Under the pieces are notes generated by a model. It saw only the letters and a program-made list of their open reading frames with translations. It ran no database searches and had not been told where the DNA came from. The position numbers and the translations under genes are program-made. This document shows positions 14,976-22,927 of a DNA stretch of 64,000 nucleotides, piece after piece (the stretch's first letter is position 1; the number at the start of each line of letters is the position of its first letter). The stretch comes from G963720475 sp963720475 (lineage in GTDB: Bacteria; Actinomycetota; Thermoleophilia; Solirubrobacterales; Thermoleophilaceae), in NCBI GenBank assembly GCA_963720475.1, contig OY970394.1:620001-684000 (forward strand), written 5' to 3'.

Positions 14976-17900
14976 ATGCCCGACCCCCTCGACGGCCTCA
15001 ACGACGCTCAGCGCGAGGCCGTCACCCACCGCGAAGGGCCGCTGCTCGTCGTCGCGGGAGCGGGCACCGGCAAGACCCGCACGCTCACCCGACGCTTCGC
15101 GTGGCTGGTCGAGCAGGGCGTCGAGCCGGACTCCATCCTCGCGCTGACGTTCTCCCAGGCGGCCGCGGCCGAGATGCGCGAGCGCCTCGAGACCCTGATC
15201 GAGGCCCCGTTCGAGGAGTTGTGGGCGCAGACGTTCCACGGATTCTGCGCGCGGCTGCTGGGCGACGAAGCGCTCGAGACCGGCGGCGATCCGTTCCTCG
15301 AGCCGATCACCCCCGCCGGCCGGCTCGCGCTGCTGCTCGACCGTGTCGACGAGGTCACCCTGCGCCAGCACCAGATCCGCGGTAACCCCGTGCCGCTGCT
15401 GTCGAGCTTCATCTCGCGGATCGACCGGCTGAAAGACGAGATGGTGAGCGCGGCCGACTACCGCGCCTACGCCGAGGCGCTCGACCCCGGCGAGGACGAT
15501 GCGACGCGCGCGACCGCCGCGCGCGAGGTCGAGTTCGCGAGCATCTACGAGGCGCACGAGCGGATGCTCGCCGACGCCGGCGCACTCGATTTCGGCGACC
15601 TGATCCTGCGCGCCTACCGCCTCCTGCACGAGCACCCTCACGTCCGCGCACGCACCTCCGAGCGCTTCGGCCACGTGCTCGTCGACGAGTACCAGGACAC
15701 GAACTTCGCCCAGGGCGTGCTCCTGCGGCTGCTCGTCCAGGACCACCGCAACGTCTGGGCCGTGGGCGACGACGATCAGGCGATCTACCGCTTCCGCGGC
15801 GCGTCGCAGAAGAACCTGCGCGACTTCGAGCGCGAGTACCCCGACGCGAGGCTTGTCCGTCTCGAGCAGAACTACCGCTCGGGTCAGCGCATCCTGACCG
15901 CTGCCACGGCGGTCGTCGAGGGCGACCCAGACCGGATCGAGAAGAGCCTCCAGGGCGCGAGCGGAGGCGTCGTCGATTTCTGGCGTTGCCGCTCCGACCG
16001 TGCGCAGGCGCAGGCCGCCGCCGCGCACGCCGAGCAGCTGATCGTCGGCGAAGGCGTTACGCCGGGTGAGATCTGCATTCTCGTGCGTTCGATCAACAAC
16101 GAGGGCCAGGCGATCGCCGCGGCGCTCGAGGAGCGCGGGCTGCCGTTCCGGCTCGCGGGGGCGGCCGCCTACTTCCAGCGGGCCGAGATCCGCGACCTGC
16201 TCGCCTGGCTGCGCCTGCTCGCCGATCCGAACGACTCCGGGGCCGTCGTCCGGGCACTCTCGCGACCGCCGATCGAACTACGCTCGGTGGACCTCGCCCG
16301 CCTGACCCAGCTCGCCCGCCGGCGAAAGCTCGACATGGTGTCGGCGGTGGCCACGGCGCTCGATGGACCACAGCTCTCGCCCGAGGGACGCGACCGTGCG
16401 CAGGCGTTTCTCAAGCTACAGCGCTCGGCTGCGGGGGCATTCGAGGAGATGCGGCCGGACGCGTTCGTCCACCGCCTGATCGAGCGGGTCGGCATCCGCC
16501 GCCAGCAGCTGTTCGCCGCGCAGGCGGACACGCTCGACCGGCTCGTCAACATCGCGAAGCTGGCCGAGATCGCGGCCGCCTATGGCCGGCGCCAGCCGAA
16601 CGGGACTCCGCGGGACTTCGCGCACTACATCGCGGCGGTGGCCGAGTCGGGCCTGCGCGAGGACGAGGCCGTCCCTCCCGCCCTGGCGAGCGCGGTCCAG
16701 GTGCGGACGATGCACTCGGCGAAGGGGCTCGAGTTCGACCACGTGCTCGTCCTTGGCCTGACCTCGACGCGGATGCCGGGCGCCTACCGTCGCCGTCCGG
16801 ACGAGATCCCCGACGAGCTGCTCAAGGAGGAGCTCCCCGAGGAGGGCCGGGCCGCCCACGAGGGCGAGCAGCGGCGGCTGCTCCACGTCGCGATGACGCG
16901 CGCGCGAAGCGGGCTCGTGCTCGCATGGCCGGAGACCGGCGCACGACCCAAGCCGTCGTCGTTCTACGAGGAGGCGCGCACCGCTCTCGAAGCCGAGGAG
17001 AGCGTCCACGAGGAGGAGCTCTTCGGTCCCGGCGAGGGCCTCCACTCGACGTTCCGCATGATGCGCGACGAGCTGCTCGACTCGGTCTCGCGGGTCGGCA
17101 GCCGGCTGGGCGAGCTGCGGCTCGACACATACCTGGATGTCGCCGGCTCGGTCACCCGCTACCTCGAGCTGCTCAAGGTCGCGGCGCTGATCGAGCGTTC
17201 GAAGCACGGTCAACCGCTCGAGCAGTCGCTGGGCGAGGTCAACGAGCTGCTGCTGCAGGCTGCGACGTCGGAGCAGCGCGAGCTGTTCGAAACCTCAGCG
17301 CTCGATGCCTACCTGCTCGACACCGCGCGCGAGGAGCCGCTCGCAGCCGCCTCGGCCGACGCGGCCGACGGCGCGCTCGACTCGTTCATCCCCCGCCGGG
17401 GAGAAGGGCTGATGCTGTCGGCCTCCGACATCGAGACGTACCGGATGTGCCCGCTGAAGTACAAGTTCGCGCGCGTCTTCCGGATCCCGCAGGAGCCGAC
17501 GATCAACCAGCGCTTCGGGATCGTCATGCACCAGGTGCTCGAGCGCTTCCACGCGGGCGGCGGTGGCTCGCTCGAGCAGCTGATGGCGCTGTTCGAGGAC
17601 TCGTGGCGCCGCGGCGGCTTCGGTGACTCCAACGACGACATGCAGTTCCACGCGCGCGCGATCGAGGCCCTCGAGCGCTACTGGGAGCTCGACCAGGAGC
17701 GCACCTCGGAGCCGGTCTGGTTCGAGCGCAGCTTCTCGTTCAAGCTCGGACCGCACCTCCTCCGCGGGCGGGTCGACCGCGTCGACCGCCTCGCGGACGG
17801 CAACTACGAGCTGATCGACTACAAGACCGGCAAGCCGAAGACCGCGCGCCAGCTCCGCGAGGACGTGCAGCTATCCGTCTACCAAATGGGCGCGCGCGAG

Positions 17901-18116
17901 TCGTGGCAGCTCGAAACCTCCGCGCAGAGCTACTACTACGTGCTCGAGAACGAGAAGGTCCCGGTCGAGCACTCCGAGGAGGAGCTCGACCGCGTGCGCG
18001 AGACGGTGTCGACGACGGCGGAGCGGATCCTCGAGCAGGAGTTCGAGCCTACGCCCTCCCCCGCGGTCTGCCCCTTCTGCGACTACCGGATCATCTGCCC
18101 CGCAGCCGAGAAGTAG
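14976..18116 (+). CDS. UvrD/Rep superfamily I helicase fused to a PD-(D/E)XK Fe-S nuclease domain
   Basis: 1046 aa. N-terminal UvrD helicase: Walker A GAGTGKT (28-34), VDEYQDTN (motif II), VGDDDQAIYRFRGA (III), LEQNYRSGQ (IV), TMHSAKGLEFDHV (V) and LLHVAMTRAR (VI). From about 815 a RecB-like nuclease: SASDIETYRMCPLKY, GIVMHQVLERF, then LIDYKTGKPK with the catalytic Asp and Lys. Four cysteines (825, 1032, 1035, 1041; C...CxxCx5C) match the Fe-S staple of AddB/AdnA-type nucleases. Expected to unwind and resect DNA at double-strand breaks. AdnAB enzymes are heterodimers of two such subunits; no partner is next to it. The ATG at 14976 sits directly before the helicase Q-like LNDAQREAV. Confidence 0.92.
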   Translation: MPDPLDGLNDAQREAVTHREGPLLVVAGAGTGKTRTLTRRFAWLVEQGVEPDSILALTFSQAAAAEMRERLETLIEAPFEELWAQTFHGFCARLLGDEALETGGDPFLEPITPAGRLALLLDRVDEVTLRQHQIRGNPVPLLSSFISRIDRLKDEMVSAADYRAYAEALDPGEDDATRATAAREVEFASIYEAHERMLADAGALDFGDLILRAYRLLHEHPHVRARTSERFGHVLVDEYQDTNFAQGVLLRLLVQDHRNVWAVGDDDQAIYRFRGASQKNLRDFEREYPDARLVRLEQNYRSGQRILTAATAVVEGDPDRIEKSLQGASGGVVDFWRCRSDRAQAQAAAAHAEQLIVGEGVTPGEICILVRSINNEGQAIAAALEERGLPFRLAGAAAYFQRAEIRDLLAWLRLLADPNDSGAVVRALSRPPIELRSVDLARLTQLARRRKLDMVSAVATALDGPQLSPEGRDRAQAFLKLQRSAAGAFEEMRPDAFVHRLIERVGIRRQQLFAAQADTLDRLVNIAKLAEIAAAYGRRQPNGTPRDFAHYIAAVAESGLREDEAVPPALASAVQVRTMHSAKGLEFDHVLVLGLTSTRMPGAYRRRPDEIPDELLKEELPEEGRAAHEGEQRRLLHVAMTRARSGLVLAWPETGARPKPSSFYEEARTALEAEESVHEEELFGPGEGLHSTFRMMRDELLDSVSRVGSRLGELRLDTYLDVAGSVTRYLELLKVAALIERSKHGQPLEQSLGEVNELLLQAATSEQRELFETSALDAYLLDTAREEPLAAASADAADGALDSFIPRRGEGLMLSASDIETYRMCPLKYKFARVFRIPQEPTINQRFGIVMHQVLERFHAGGGGSLEQLMALFEDSWRRGGFGDSNDDMQFHARAIEALERYWELDQERTSEPVWFERSFSFKLGPHLLRGRVDRVDRLADGNYELIDYKTGKPKTARQLREDVQLSVYQMGARESWQLETSAQSYYYVLENEKVPVEHSEEELDRVRETVSTTAERILEQEFEPTPSPAVCPFCDYRIICPAAEK

Positions 18117-18989
18117 CTAGCTGGCGTCAGGACCCCGCTGGCGTAGATACCGCTGGAAGTCGCGGGCGATGGTGTCGGCCGAGGGGAGCTCGTCGGGGAG
18201 CGCCTCGTCGCCGACCTCGTCCATCGCGTGCTCGAGCCGCTCGACGAACTCCTTCACGTCGGGATCGGTCGCGACCGCAGCCGTGACCTGCCGCTCGTAG
18301 TCGGCCGCTTCCTCCTCGAGCTCGCCGGCGTCCACCGCGAGGCCGGCGACGGCCTCGAAGCTGCGGATCAGCGCGAGCGCAGCCTTCGGGTTCGGCGTCG
18401 CCGCGACGTAGTGCGGAACCGATGCCCACAGGCTCACCGATGGCATGCCCGCCTCGGCGAGCGCCGCATGGAGCACGCCTACGACACCGGTCGGGCCCTG
18501 GTAGTCAGAGCGGTTGAAGCCGTGGCGCTCGACGAGCGAGTCGTCCGAGGCGATACCGGTGATCGCAACCGGGCGCGAGTGGGGGACGTCGGCCAGCAGG
18601 GCACCGAGCGAGATCACGCGCGCGACGCCGAGCTCCGACGCGACCGAGACGATCGCTTCGCAGAAGGCGCGCCAGCGCAACGAGGGCTCGGCACCGTGGA
18701 GCAGCACCAGATCCGAGTCGGCGCCGTCCACCTGCGCCGAGCTCAACGTCCACTCCGGCCAGTCGATCGTGCGGATCGTGCCCTCCGTCAGCCGGATCGT
18801 CGGACGCACCGCGGTGAAGTCGAAGAACTCCTCCGGATCGATGCGGGCGAACTCGGACGCCGCGAAGCGTGTATCGAGCCAGTCGAGCGCGGAACTGGCG
18901 GCCTCACCCGCGTCGTTCCAGCCTCTGAAGGCGCAGACGAGCACGGGCGACCGAAGCTCCGGGCGCTGCTGCCATCTCACCGTCTCCAT
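18117..18989 (-). CDS. PAC2 family protein (proteasome assembly chaperone-like)
   Basis: 290 aa. Typical actinobacterial PAC2 protein: PVLVCAFRGWNDAGEAAS at the N-terminus, VLLHGAEPSLRW, ISLGALLADVPHSRPV and a C-terminal charged helix. Related to eukaryotic proteasome assembly chaperone 2 and archaeal PbaA-like proteins; the bacterial role is not established. Its TAG stop directly abuts the helicase TAG stop (TAGCTA). ATG at 18989 is 6 bp from TACGGT and preceded by GGGGGA. The cupredoxin gene upstream overlaps its 5' end by 13 bp, so both may be on one mRNA. Confidence 0.88.
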   Translation of the reverse strand: METVRWQQRPELRSPVLVCAFRGWNDAGEAASSALDWLDTRFAASEFARIDPEEFFDFTAVRPTIRLTEGTIRTIDWPEWTLSSAQVDGADSDLVLLHGAEPSLRWRAFCEAIVSVASELGVARVISLGALLADVPHSRPVAITGIASDDSLVERHGFNRSDYQGPTGVVGVLHAALAEAGMPSVSLWASVPHYVAATPNPKAALALIRSFEAVAGLAVDAGELEEEAADYERQVTAAVATDPDVKEFVERLEHAMDEVGDEALPDELPSADTIARDFQRYLRQRGPDAS

Positions 18990-19447
18990 TCCCCCACCGT
19001 ACAGGGGCGCGGGAACCCGCTAGCCGGCCGCGGGGCTAGTCGTTGCTTCTTGACGATGATCTTGCCCTTCATCGAGTCGGTGGACACGTGAATCGTGCAG
19101 ACGTAGCGGTATGTGCCGGTCTTCGGCGGCGTGTAGTTGAACTTCGACCGCTGCGCGACCGCCTCGCCGCTGTTCTTCTTCCTCACGCCGTCGGGGACCT
19201 TCGTGAACGAGACGTCGTGAGGGGCGGAGTTGCTTTCGCTCCACCGGAATGAAACGGAGTCGCCCTTTTCGATCGTCGTGCTATTTGCGTTCTCGTCCTT
19301 GCCCACCTGGGCGAAGTAGTTGTCGAGAACCGAGATCTTCTTCGTAACGGCGGAGGCATCCGCGCCGCCGAGCGCCGTCGTCGCGAGTCCGCCAGCGGCC
19401 ACCAACACAGCCGATCCTGCCACCGCCGCCTTGCCGATCCCAGTCAT
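18977..19447 (-). CDS. Secreted cupredoxin (plastocyanin/azurin-like)
   Basis: 156 aa. Signal peptide about 1-33. The cupredoxin domain has a full set of type I copper ligands: His77 (SAPHDVSF), Cys117 and His120 (YVCTIH), Met126. A small extracytoplasmic electron carrier or copper-binding protein. ATG at 19447 is preferred because AAAGGG lies 8 bp before it; a GTG three codons earlier (19456) is possible. A TAGGAT -10 lies upstream around 19480. The tail beyond the barrel (about 20 residues, ending at the overlap with the PAC2 gene) is Pro/Arg-rich and probably unstructured. Confidence 0.85.
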   Translation of the reverse strand: MTGIGKAAVAGSAVLVAAGGLATTALGGADASAVTKKISVLDNYFAQVGKDENANSTTIEKGDSVSFRWSESNSAPHDVSFTKVPDGVRKKNSGEAVAQRSKFNYTPPKTGTYRYVCTIHVSTDSMKGKIIVKKQRLAPRPASGFPRPCTVGEWRR

Positions 19448-19518
19448 CTGCAGCACCCTTTCGGAGGTCGAGTTACCTCGATCCTAGTTGGGACCGGCGG
19501 ATTTCGCCACCGTCAGGG

Positions 19519-19956
19519 TCAGTCGAGGGGCTGGCAGCCGCCGCCGCCTACGAGCGTGAAGCTGACGCTGCGCTCGCCGGAGGTCAGCTTCGGCGACCCG
19601 AGCTCGCCGCTGACGCTGTACCCGCTGGGAACGTCGCCACGAACGCATTGTCGAGCCGCCTCCAACGCTGCGGAGCAGTCGACGCCGCTCGCCTCGACCG
19701 AGTTCGCCCCGCCCTCGGACTCGTTCCCGAGCTCGACGGTGACGTTGCCGCAGTCGGTCGGCCCACTCGGGGTCGTCTCCGTCGACGCCGTCGCGGTCGG
19801 CTCGCTCCGCTCCGTCGTCCCGCTCCGGGTCGAGGTCGGTGCGGTGACCGTCTCCCGCTCGGTGACCGTCTTCTCCTCGTCGTCGCCGCAGGCAGGCAGC
19901 GCAACGAGCGCGCCGGTAGCCGCGATGAGCGTCAGGGCGACCAGAGGACGAGGCAT
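19519..19956 (-). CDS. Small CGDD-type lipoprotein
   Basis: 145 aa. Lipoprotein signal with lipobox LPAC at Cys23, followed by GDDEEKTVTERETVTAP and a Thr/Ser/Pro-rich linker, then a compact C-terminal domain with four cysteines (Cys69, 94, 104, 141) likely forming two disulfides. No known domain. It is a family member of the lipoprotein at 36054, which shares the CGDD-EEKTVT head, linker and paired cysteines. ATG at 19956 is 8 bp from a TAGGGT box. Function unknown; probably extracytoplasmic. Confidence 0.75.
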   Translation of the reverse strand: MPRPLVALTLIAATGALVALPACGDDEEKTVTERETVTAPTSTRSGTTERSEPTATASTETTPSGPTDCGNVTVELGNESEGGANSVEASGVDCSAALEAARQCVRGDVPSGYSVSGELGSPKLTSGERSVSFTLVGGGGCQPLD

Positions 19957-19964
19957 CGCGGCGA

Positions 19965-19970
19965 ACCCTA
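19965..19970 (-). promoter_or_regulatory. TAGGGT -10-like box before the lipoprotein gene
   Basis: Minus-strand TAGGGT 8 bp before the ATG at 19956, without a Shine-Dalgarno site. Confidence 0.35.
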
Positions 19971-20402
19971 TTGCCCGTCGCGCTCGGCGGCGCGCGTGAG
20001 GGCGTCGCATGACTCGGCGAGCCAACGGTGCAGGTAGCGCTTGCCATACAGCGCCGCGAACGCCCGGTCGCTCATCGAACGCACCTCGAAGCTGAACTCG
20101 GTCTCGAGAAATGTGCCCCCCTGGGACTCGGTGAAGATGAATCGGGTTCGCACGCCGACGCCCTCGCAGTAGATCGTCACCTCGTGGCAATCCTCCAGGC
20201 GCTCGAGTGTGTGTTCGTGCTCCTCGACCCGCCCGAACGGGCCCTTCGTCACGCCGCGGTATCGGCACCCTTCGCCGATCTCCTCGCACTCGTTCTCCAC
20301 CGCGGTCGGCCACCACTCCGGGTGCCGAGTCGGGTCGGCCACGAGCTCGTAGACACGCTCCACCGGCGCCTCCACCTGCGTCTGCTGACGTGCCGCGACC
20401 AC
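19968..20402 (-). CDS. SRPBCC (START-like) family protein
   Basis: 144 aa, the usual size of polyketide cyclase/dehydrase or Coq10-type SRPBCC proteins. Begins with the first strand RQQTQVEAPVERVYELVAD and PTRHPEWWP, a very common SRPBCC start, and ends in a long amphipathic helix (LHRWLAESCDALTRAAERD). Likely binds a hydrophobic ligand; ligand unknown. The GTG at 20402 is the only reasonable start before the first strand. Divergent from the phosphotriesterase-like gene with a 51-bp gap. Confidence 0.8.
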   Translation of the reverse strand: MVAARQQTQVEAPVERVYELVADPTRHPEWWPTAVENECEEIGEGCRYRGVTKGPFGRVEEHEHTLERLEDCHEVTIYCEGVGVRTRFIFTESQGGTFLETEFSFEVRSMSDRAFAALYGKRYLHRWLAESCDALTRAAERDGQ

Positions 20403-20453
20403 GCGCTTCGCAGTCTGGCATAGAGTCGCCAGGTCACCGAGGAGGGAGAGGCA

Positions 20454-21434
20454 ATGGCGCAGGTGGAGACCGTGAAGGGGCCGATCGACACGAGCGAGCT
20501 CGGCCGAACGCTGATGCACGAGCACATCTTTTGCCTCAGTCCGGAGGTGGCGCAGAACTACGACACGGGGTGGGGTGACGAGGAAGCGCGCGTATCGGAG
20601 GCGGTCGAGAAGCTGAACGAGGTGAGCGCGTCCGGCATCAACTCGTTCATGGACTTGACGGTGCTCGGCCTCGGCCGCGATATCCCGCGGATCCAGCGGA
20701 TCTGCGAGCAGGTGCCCGACCTGCACGTGCTCGTCGCGACCGGGCTCTACATGTACCGCGACGTTCCCTTCTACCTCTACTTCCAGGGACCCGGCACGAT
20801 CCTCGACGGCCCCGAGCCGATGGTCGAGATGTTCGTTGGCGACATCGAGAACGGGATCAAGGACACCGGCGTCAAGGCCGCGATGCTGAAGTGCGCGATC
20901 GACGAGCCGGGGCTGCAACCGGGGGTCGAGCGGATCATGCGCGCGGTCGCCCAGGCGCATCGCCAGACGGGCACACCGATCACCTGCCATACCCACGCCA
21001 AGTCCGAGCAGGGGCTCACGGCACAGAAGGTGTTCGAGGAGGAGGGCGTGGACCTGTCGCGCGTCGTCCTCGCCCACTGCGGCGACACCTCGGACGTTGA
21101 CTACCTGACGAAGCTCGCCGAGAAGGGGTCGTTCCTCGGGATGGACCGCTTTGGGATCGACCTCGAGCAGCCGTTCGAGGAACGCGTCGCCGCGGTGGCG
21201 GCGATGTGCGAGCGCGGACACGCCGACAAGATGATCCTGTCGCAGGACGCGGGCGTGTTCATGGACAACCTGCCCTGGGACATGCTTTCGCAGGTCGTGC
21301 CCAACTGGCACTACCTGCACGTCGTCAACGACGTCATCCCCGAGCTGAAGAACCGCGGCGTCACCGACGAGCAGATCGACGCGATGCTGGTGGACAACCC
21401 GCGCCGCATCTTCGAGGCGCAGGGCGCGTACTAG
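20454..21434 (+). CDS. Phosphotriesterase family metal-dependent hydrolase (lactonase-like)
   Basis: 326 aa. All metal ligands of the binuclear PTE family are present: His22 and His24 (MHEHIF), carboxylated Lys146 (MLKCAID), His179 (TCHTHA, with His181 nearby), His208 (LAHCGD) and Asp265 (LSQDAG). The family includes phosphotriesterases and PLL-type lactonases; chromosomal members mostly hydrolyse lactones, so that is the likelier natural activity. Cytosolic, no signal peptide. Strong site GGAGGGAGAGG before the ATG. A possible -10 (TAGAGT, 20421-20426) lies in the gap. Confidence 0.9.
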   Translation: MAQVETVKGPIDTSELGRTLMHEHIFCLSPEVAQNYDTGWGDEEARVSEAVEKLNEVSASGINSFMDLTVLGLGRDIPRIQRICEQVPDLHVLVATGLYMYRDVPFYLYFQGPGTILDGPEPMVEMFVGDIENGIKDTGVKAAMLKCAIDEPGLQPGVERIMRAVAQAHRQTGTPITCHTHAKSEQGLTAQKVFEEEGVDLSRVVLAHCGDTSDVDYLTKLAEKGSFLGMDRFGIDLEQPFEERVAAVAAMCERGHADKMILSQDAGVFMDNLPWDMLSQVVPNWHYLHVVNDVIPELKNRGVTDEQIDAMLVDNPRRIFEAQGAY

Positions 21435-21505
21435 CCGACGCGCGACCGTAATACATCCGTCCGTCGCCCTTCACCTCGGCCCGCGCGCTGCCGAAGGGAA
21501 AAGTA

Positions 21506-22180
21506 GTGAGCCGCTTCCTAAGCACACGCATGGGCCGCCGCAGCGCGGTCCTGACGGCGATAGCTGCCGTCGCCATCCCCGCCATCGCCGCCCCGGGCGC
21601 CGACGCTGCGTCGGTCAAGGCGGGCGGCCAGGTGATAGCTCCCCCGGCGAGCTACAAGGGCAAGCTGGCAGTACCGGTCCTGCTGAGCCAGAGCTCGCAG
21701 AAGGCGCTGCGCACGAACTCGCCGGTGGCGAGGCTGCTCGTGGGTAAGAACGAGCGCGTCCCCGGCCCCGGCAACGCGCGCATCGCCGCCTCCGACGTCA
21801 AGGCCGGCGACGACGTCAGCGCCAAGGTGACCCGCGCGAAGAAGCAGAGCTCGATCCCGTCGTTCTCCGCCCGCGGCCTTTCGGTCTCGAAGCGTCAGGG
21901 CAACCTCTCGAACTCCGAGCTGCAGGCCGCTGTGTACGAACTCGCCCGTAGCTACTTCAACAGCAGCGCGGCGCAGGACTCAAAGCTCTCGAGCCTCGAG
22001 GGCCGCCTCGCAAAGCTCGAGTCTGGCGCAACCCAGTCAGCGATCACCGGGCTGCAGAACGACGTCAACAACCTCACCACGACCGTCAACGGCCTGACGA
22101 GCCAGCTCGGCAGCCTGAACTCGCTAGTCACCACGATCTGCCACGTGCCGGTCGTCGACCTCGTCGTCGCCTGCCCGTAG
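21506..22180 (+). CDS. Secreted protein with C-terminal coiled coil, unknown function
   Basis: 224 aa. Signal peptide about 1-35 (TAIAAVAIPAIAAPGADAA). The middle part is rich in Ser/Lys/Ala, with repeated VKAG-type segments, and residues about 145-205 form heptads with a Leu/Asn/Thr pattern (LSSLEGRLAKLES, then LQNDVNNLTTTVNGLTSQL), a short trimeric-type coiled coil. A final hydrophobic tail holds two cysteines (TICHVPVVDLVVACP). Possibly a surface or envelope structural protein. GTG at 21506 with AAGGGA upstream. Its end overlaps the convergent TauE half-gene by 57 bp. Confidence 0.7.
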   Translation: MSRFLSTRMGRRSAVLTAIAAVAIPAIAAPGADAASVKAGGQVIAPPASYKGKLAVPVLLSQSSQKALRTNSPVARLLVGKNERVPGPGNARIAASDVKAGDDVSAKVTRAKKQSSIPSFSARGLSVSKRQGNLSNSELQAAVYELARSYFNSSAAQDSKLSSLEGRLAKLESGATQSAITGLQNDVNNLTTTVNGLTSQLGSLNSLVTTICHVPVVDLVVACP

Positions 22181-22552
22181 AGCTCGCCGCGCGAGCGTGA
22201 AGGCGAAGTAGACCATCACCCCTGCGAAGAGGTACTTGAGCGCCTGCTCGCTGAGCGCGTTCGAGAGCAGCACTCCGGCGGCAACCCCGACGGGCGCGAG
22301 CAGCGCAAGGGCGAGGGCGTCGCGCGGGCGCAGGTTGCCGTAACCGTGCTGGCGCCAGGTCCCGACGGCGGCGACCAGCATGATCGAGAACAGCGAGGTG
22401 GACTCCGCGCTCACCTGCGACTTGTCGAGGCAGAACACGAGCGCGGGGACGAACAGCACACCGCCCCCGACCCCGACGAGGCCGCCGAGCCCGCCGCCCG
22501 CGAAGCCGAGCACGAGCAGCGCGCCGAGCTCGATCACCGTGATGTCGGTCAC
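22124..22552 (-). CDS. TauE/SafE family membrane protein, half-size unit 2
   Basis: 142 aa with four predicted membrane segments. Starts with the family motif LGFAGGGLGGLVGVGGGVLFVP (given here with the GxGGG loop) and ends in a hydrophilic Asp/Arg tail. Full-length TauE/SafE sulfite or organosulfonate exporters have two such repeats in about 250-270 aa; here each repeat is its own gene. GTG start overlaps the stop of unit 1 (GTGA), so the halves are translationally coupled and probably form a heterodimer. Its 3' end overlaps the convergent secreted-protein gene. Confidence 0.8.
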   Translation of the reverse strand: MTDITVIELGALLVLGFAGGGLGGLVGVGGGVLFVPALVFCLDKSQVSAESTSLFSIMLVAAVGTWRQHGYGNLRPRDALALALLAPVGVAAGVLLSNALSEQALKYLFAGVMVYFAFTLARRALRAGDDEVDDRHVADRGD

Positions 22553-22908
22553 CTGACCACCAGCACGACCGCCGAGACGAGCAGCAGGACTGCGAAGACG
22601 CCCGACACGGCACGCTCGGAGATCCGCTGCTGGAGCGCGGTCCCCGCCACGACGCCGGCCGCGGCCGGCACGGCGACGACCGCGCCGGCGAGGAAATCGA
22701 CGTTGCCGTAGAGCGCCTGGCCGACGACGCCGACGGCCGCGATTCCGATGATCGCCGCGAGCGAGGTCCCGGTGGCCTCGCGCTCGCCGTAGCCGAGCCA
22801 GAGGATGAGCAGCGGGACCATGACCGTTCCGCCGCCGACGCCGAACAGCCCGCTGAAGACGCCAGCCGCCGTCGCGATGATGCCCAGCGTCGCGAGCCGC
22901 GATGACAC
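22549..22908 (-). CDS. TauE/SafE family membrane protein, half-size unit 1
   Basis: 119 aa, four predicted membrane segments, with the repeat signature GVFSGLFGVGGGTVMVPLL near the N-terminus and TGTSLAAI. Homologous to unit 2 (22124). Start: an ATG at 22917 is possible, but GTG 22908 lies exactly 7 bp after a TAGTAT box and there is no ribosome-binding site, so a leaderless GTG start is preferred. Substrate (sulfite, sulfonate or other anion) unknown; no sulfur gene is adjacent. Confidence 0.8.
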   Translation of the reverse strand: MSSRLATLGIIATAAGVFSGLFGVGGGTVMVPLLILWLGYGEREATGTSLAAIIGIAAVGVVGQALYGNVDFLAGAVVAVPAAAGVVAGTALQQRISERAVSGVFAVLLLVSAVVLVVR

Positions 22909-22914
22909 CCGCGC

Positions 22915-22921
22915 CATACTA
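22915..22921. promoter_or_regulatory. Shared bidirectional -10 element, tauE / otsB
   Basis: CATACTA reads CATACT on the plus strand, 7 bp before GTG 22928, and TAGTAT on the minus strand, 7 bp before GTG 22908. The 19-bp gap is the shortest of four such arrangements in the window. Confidence 0.5.
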
Positions 22922-22927
22922 CGTCCC

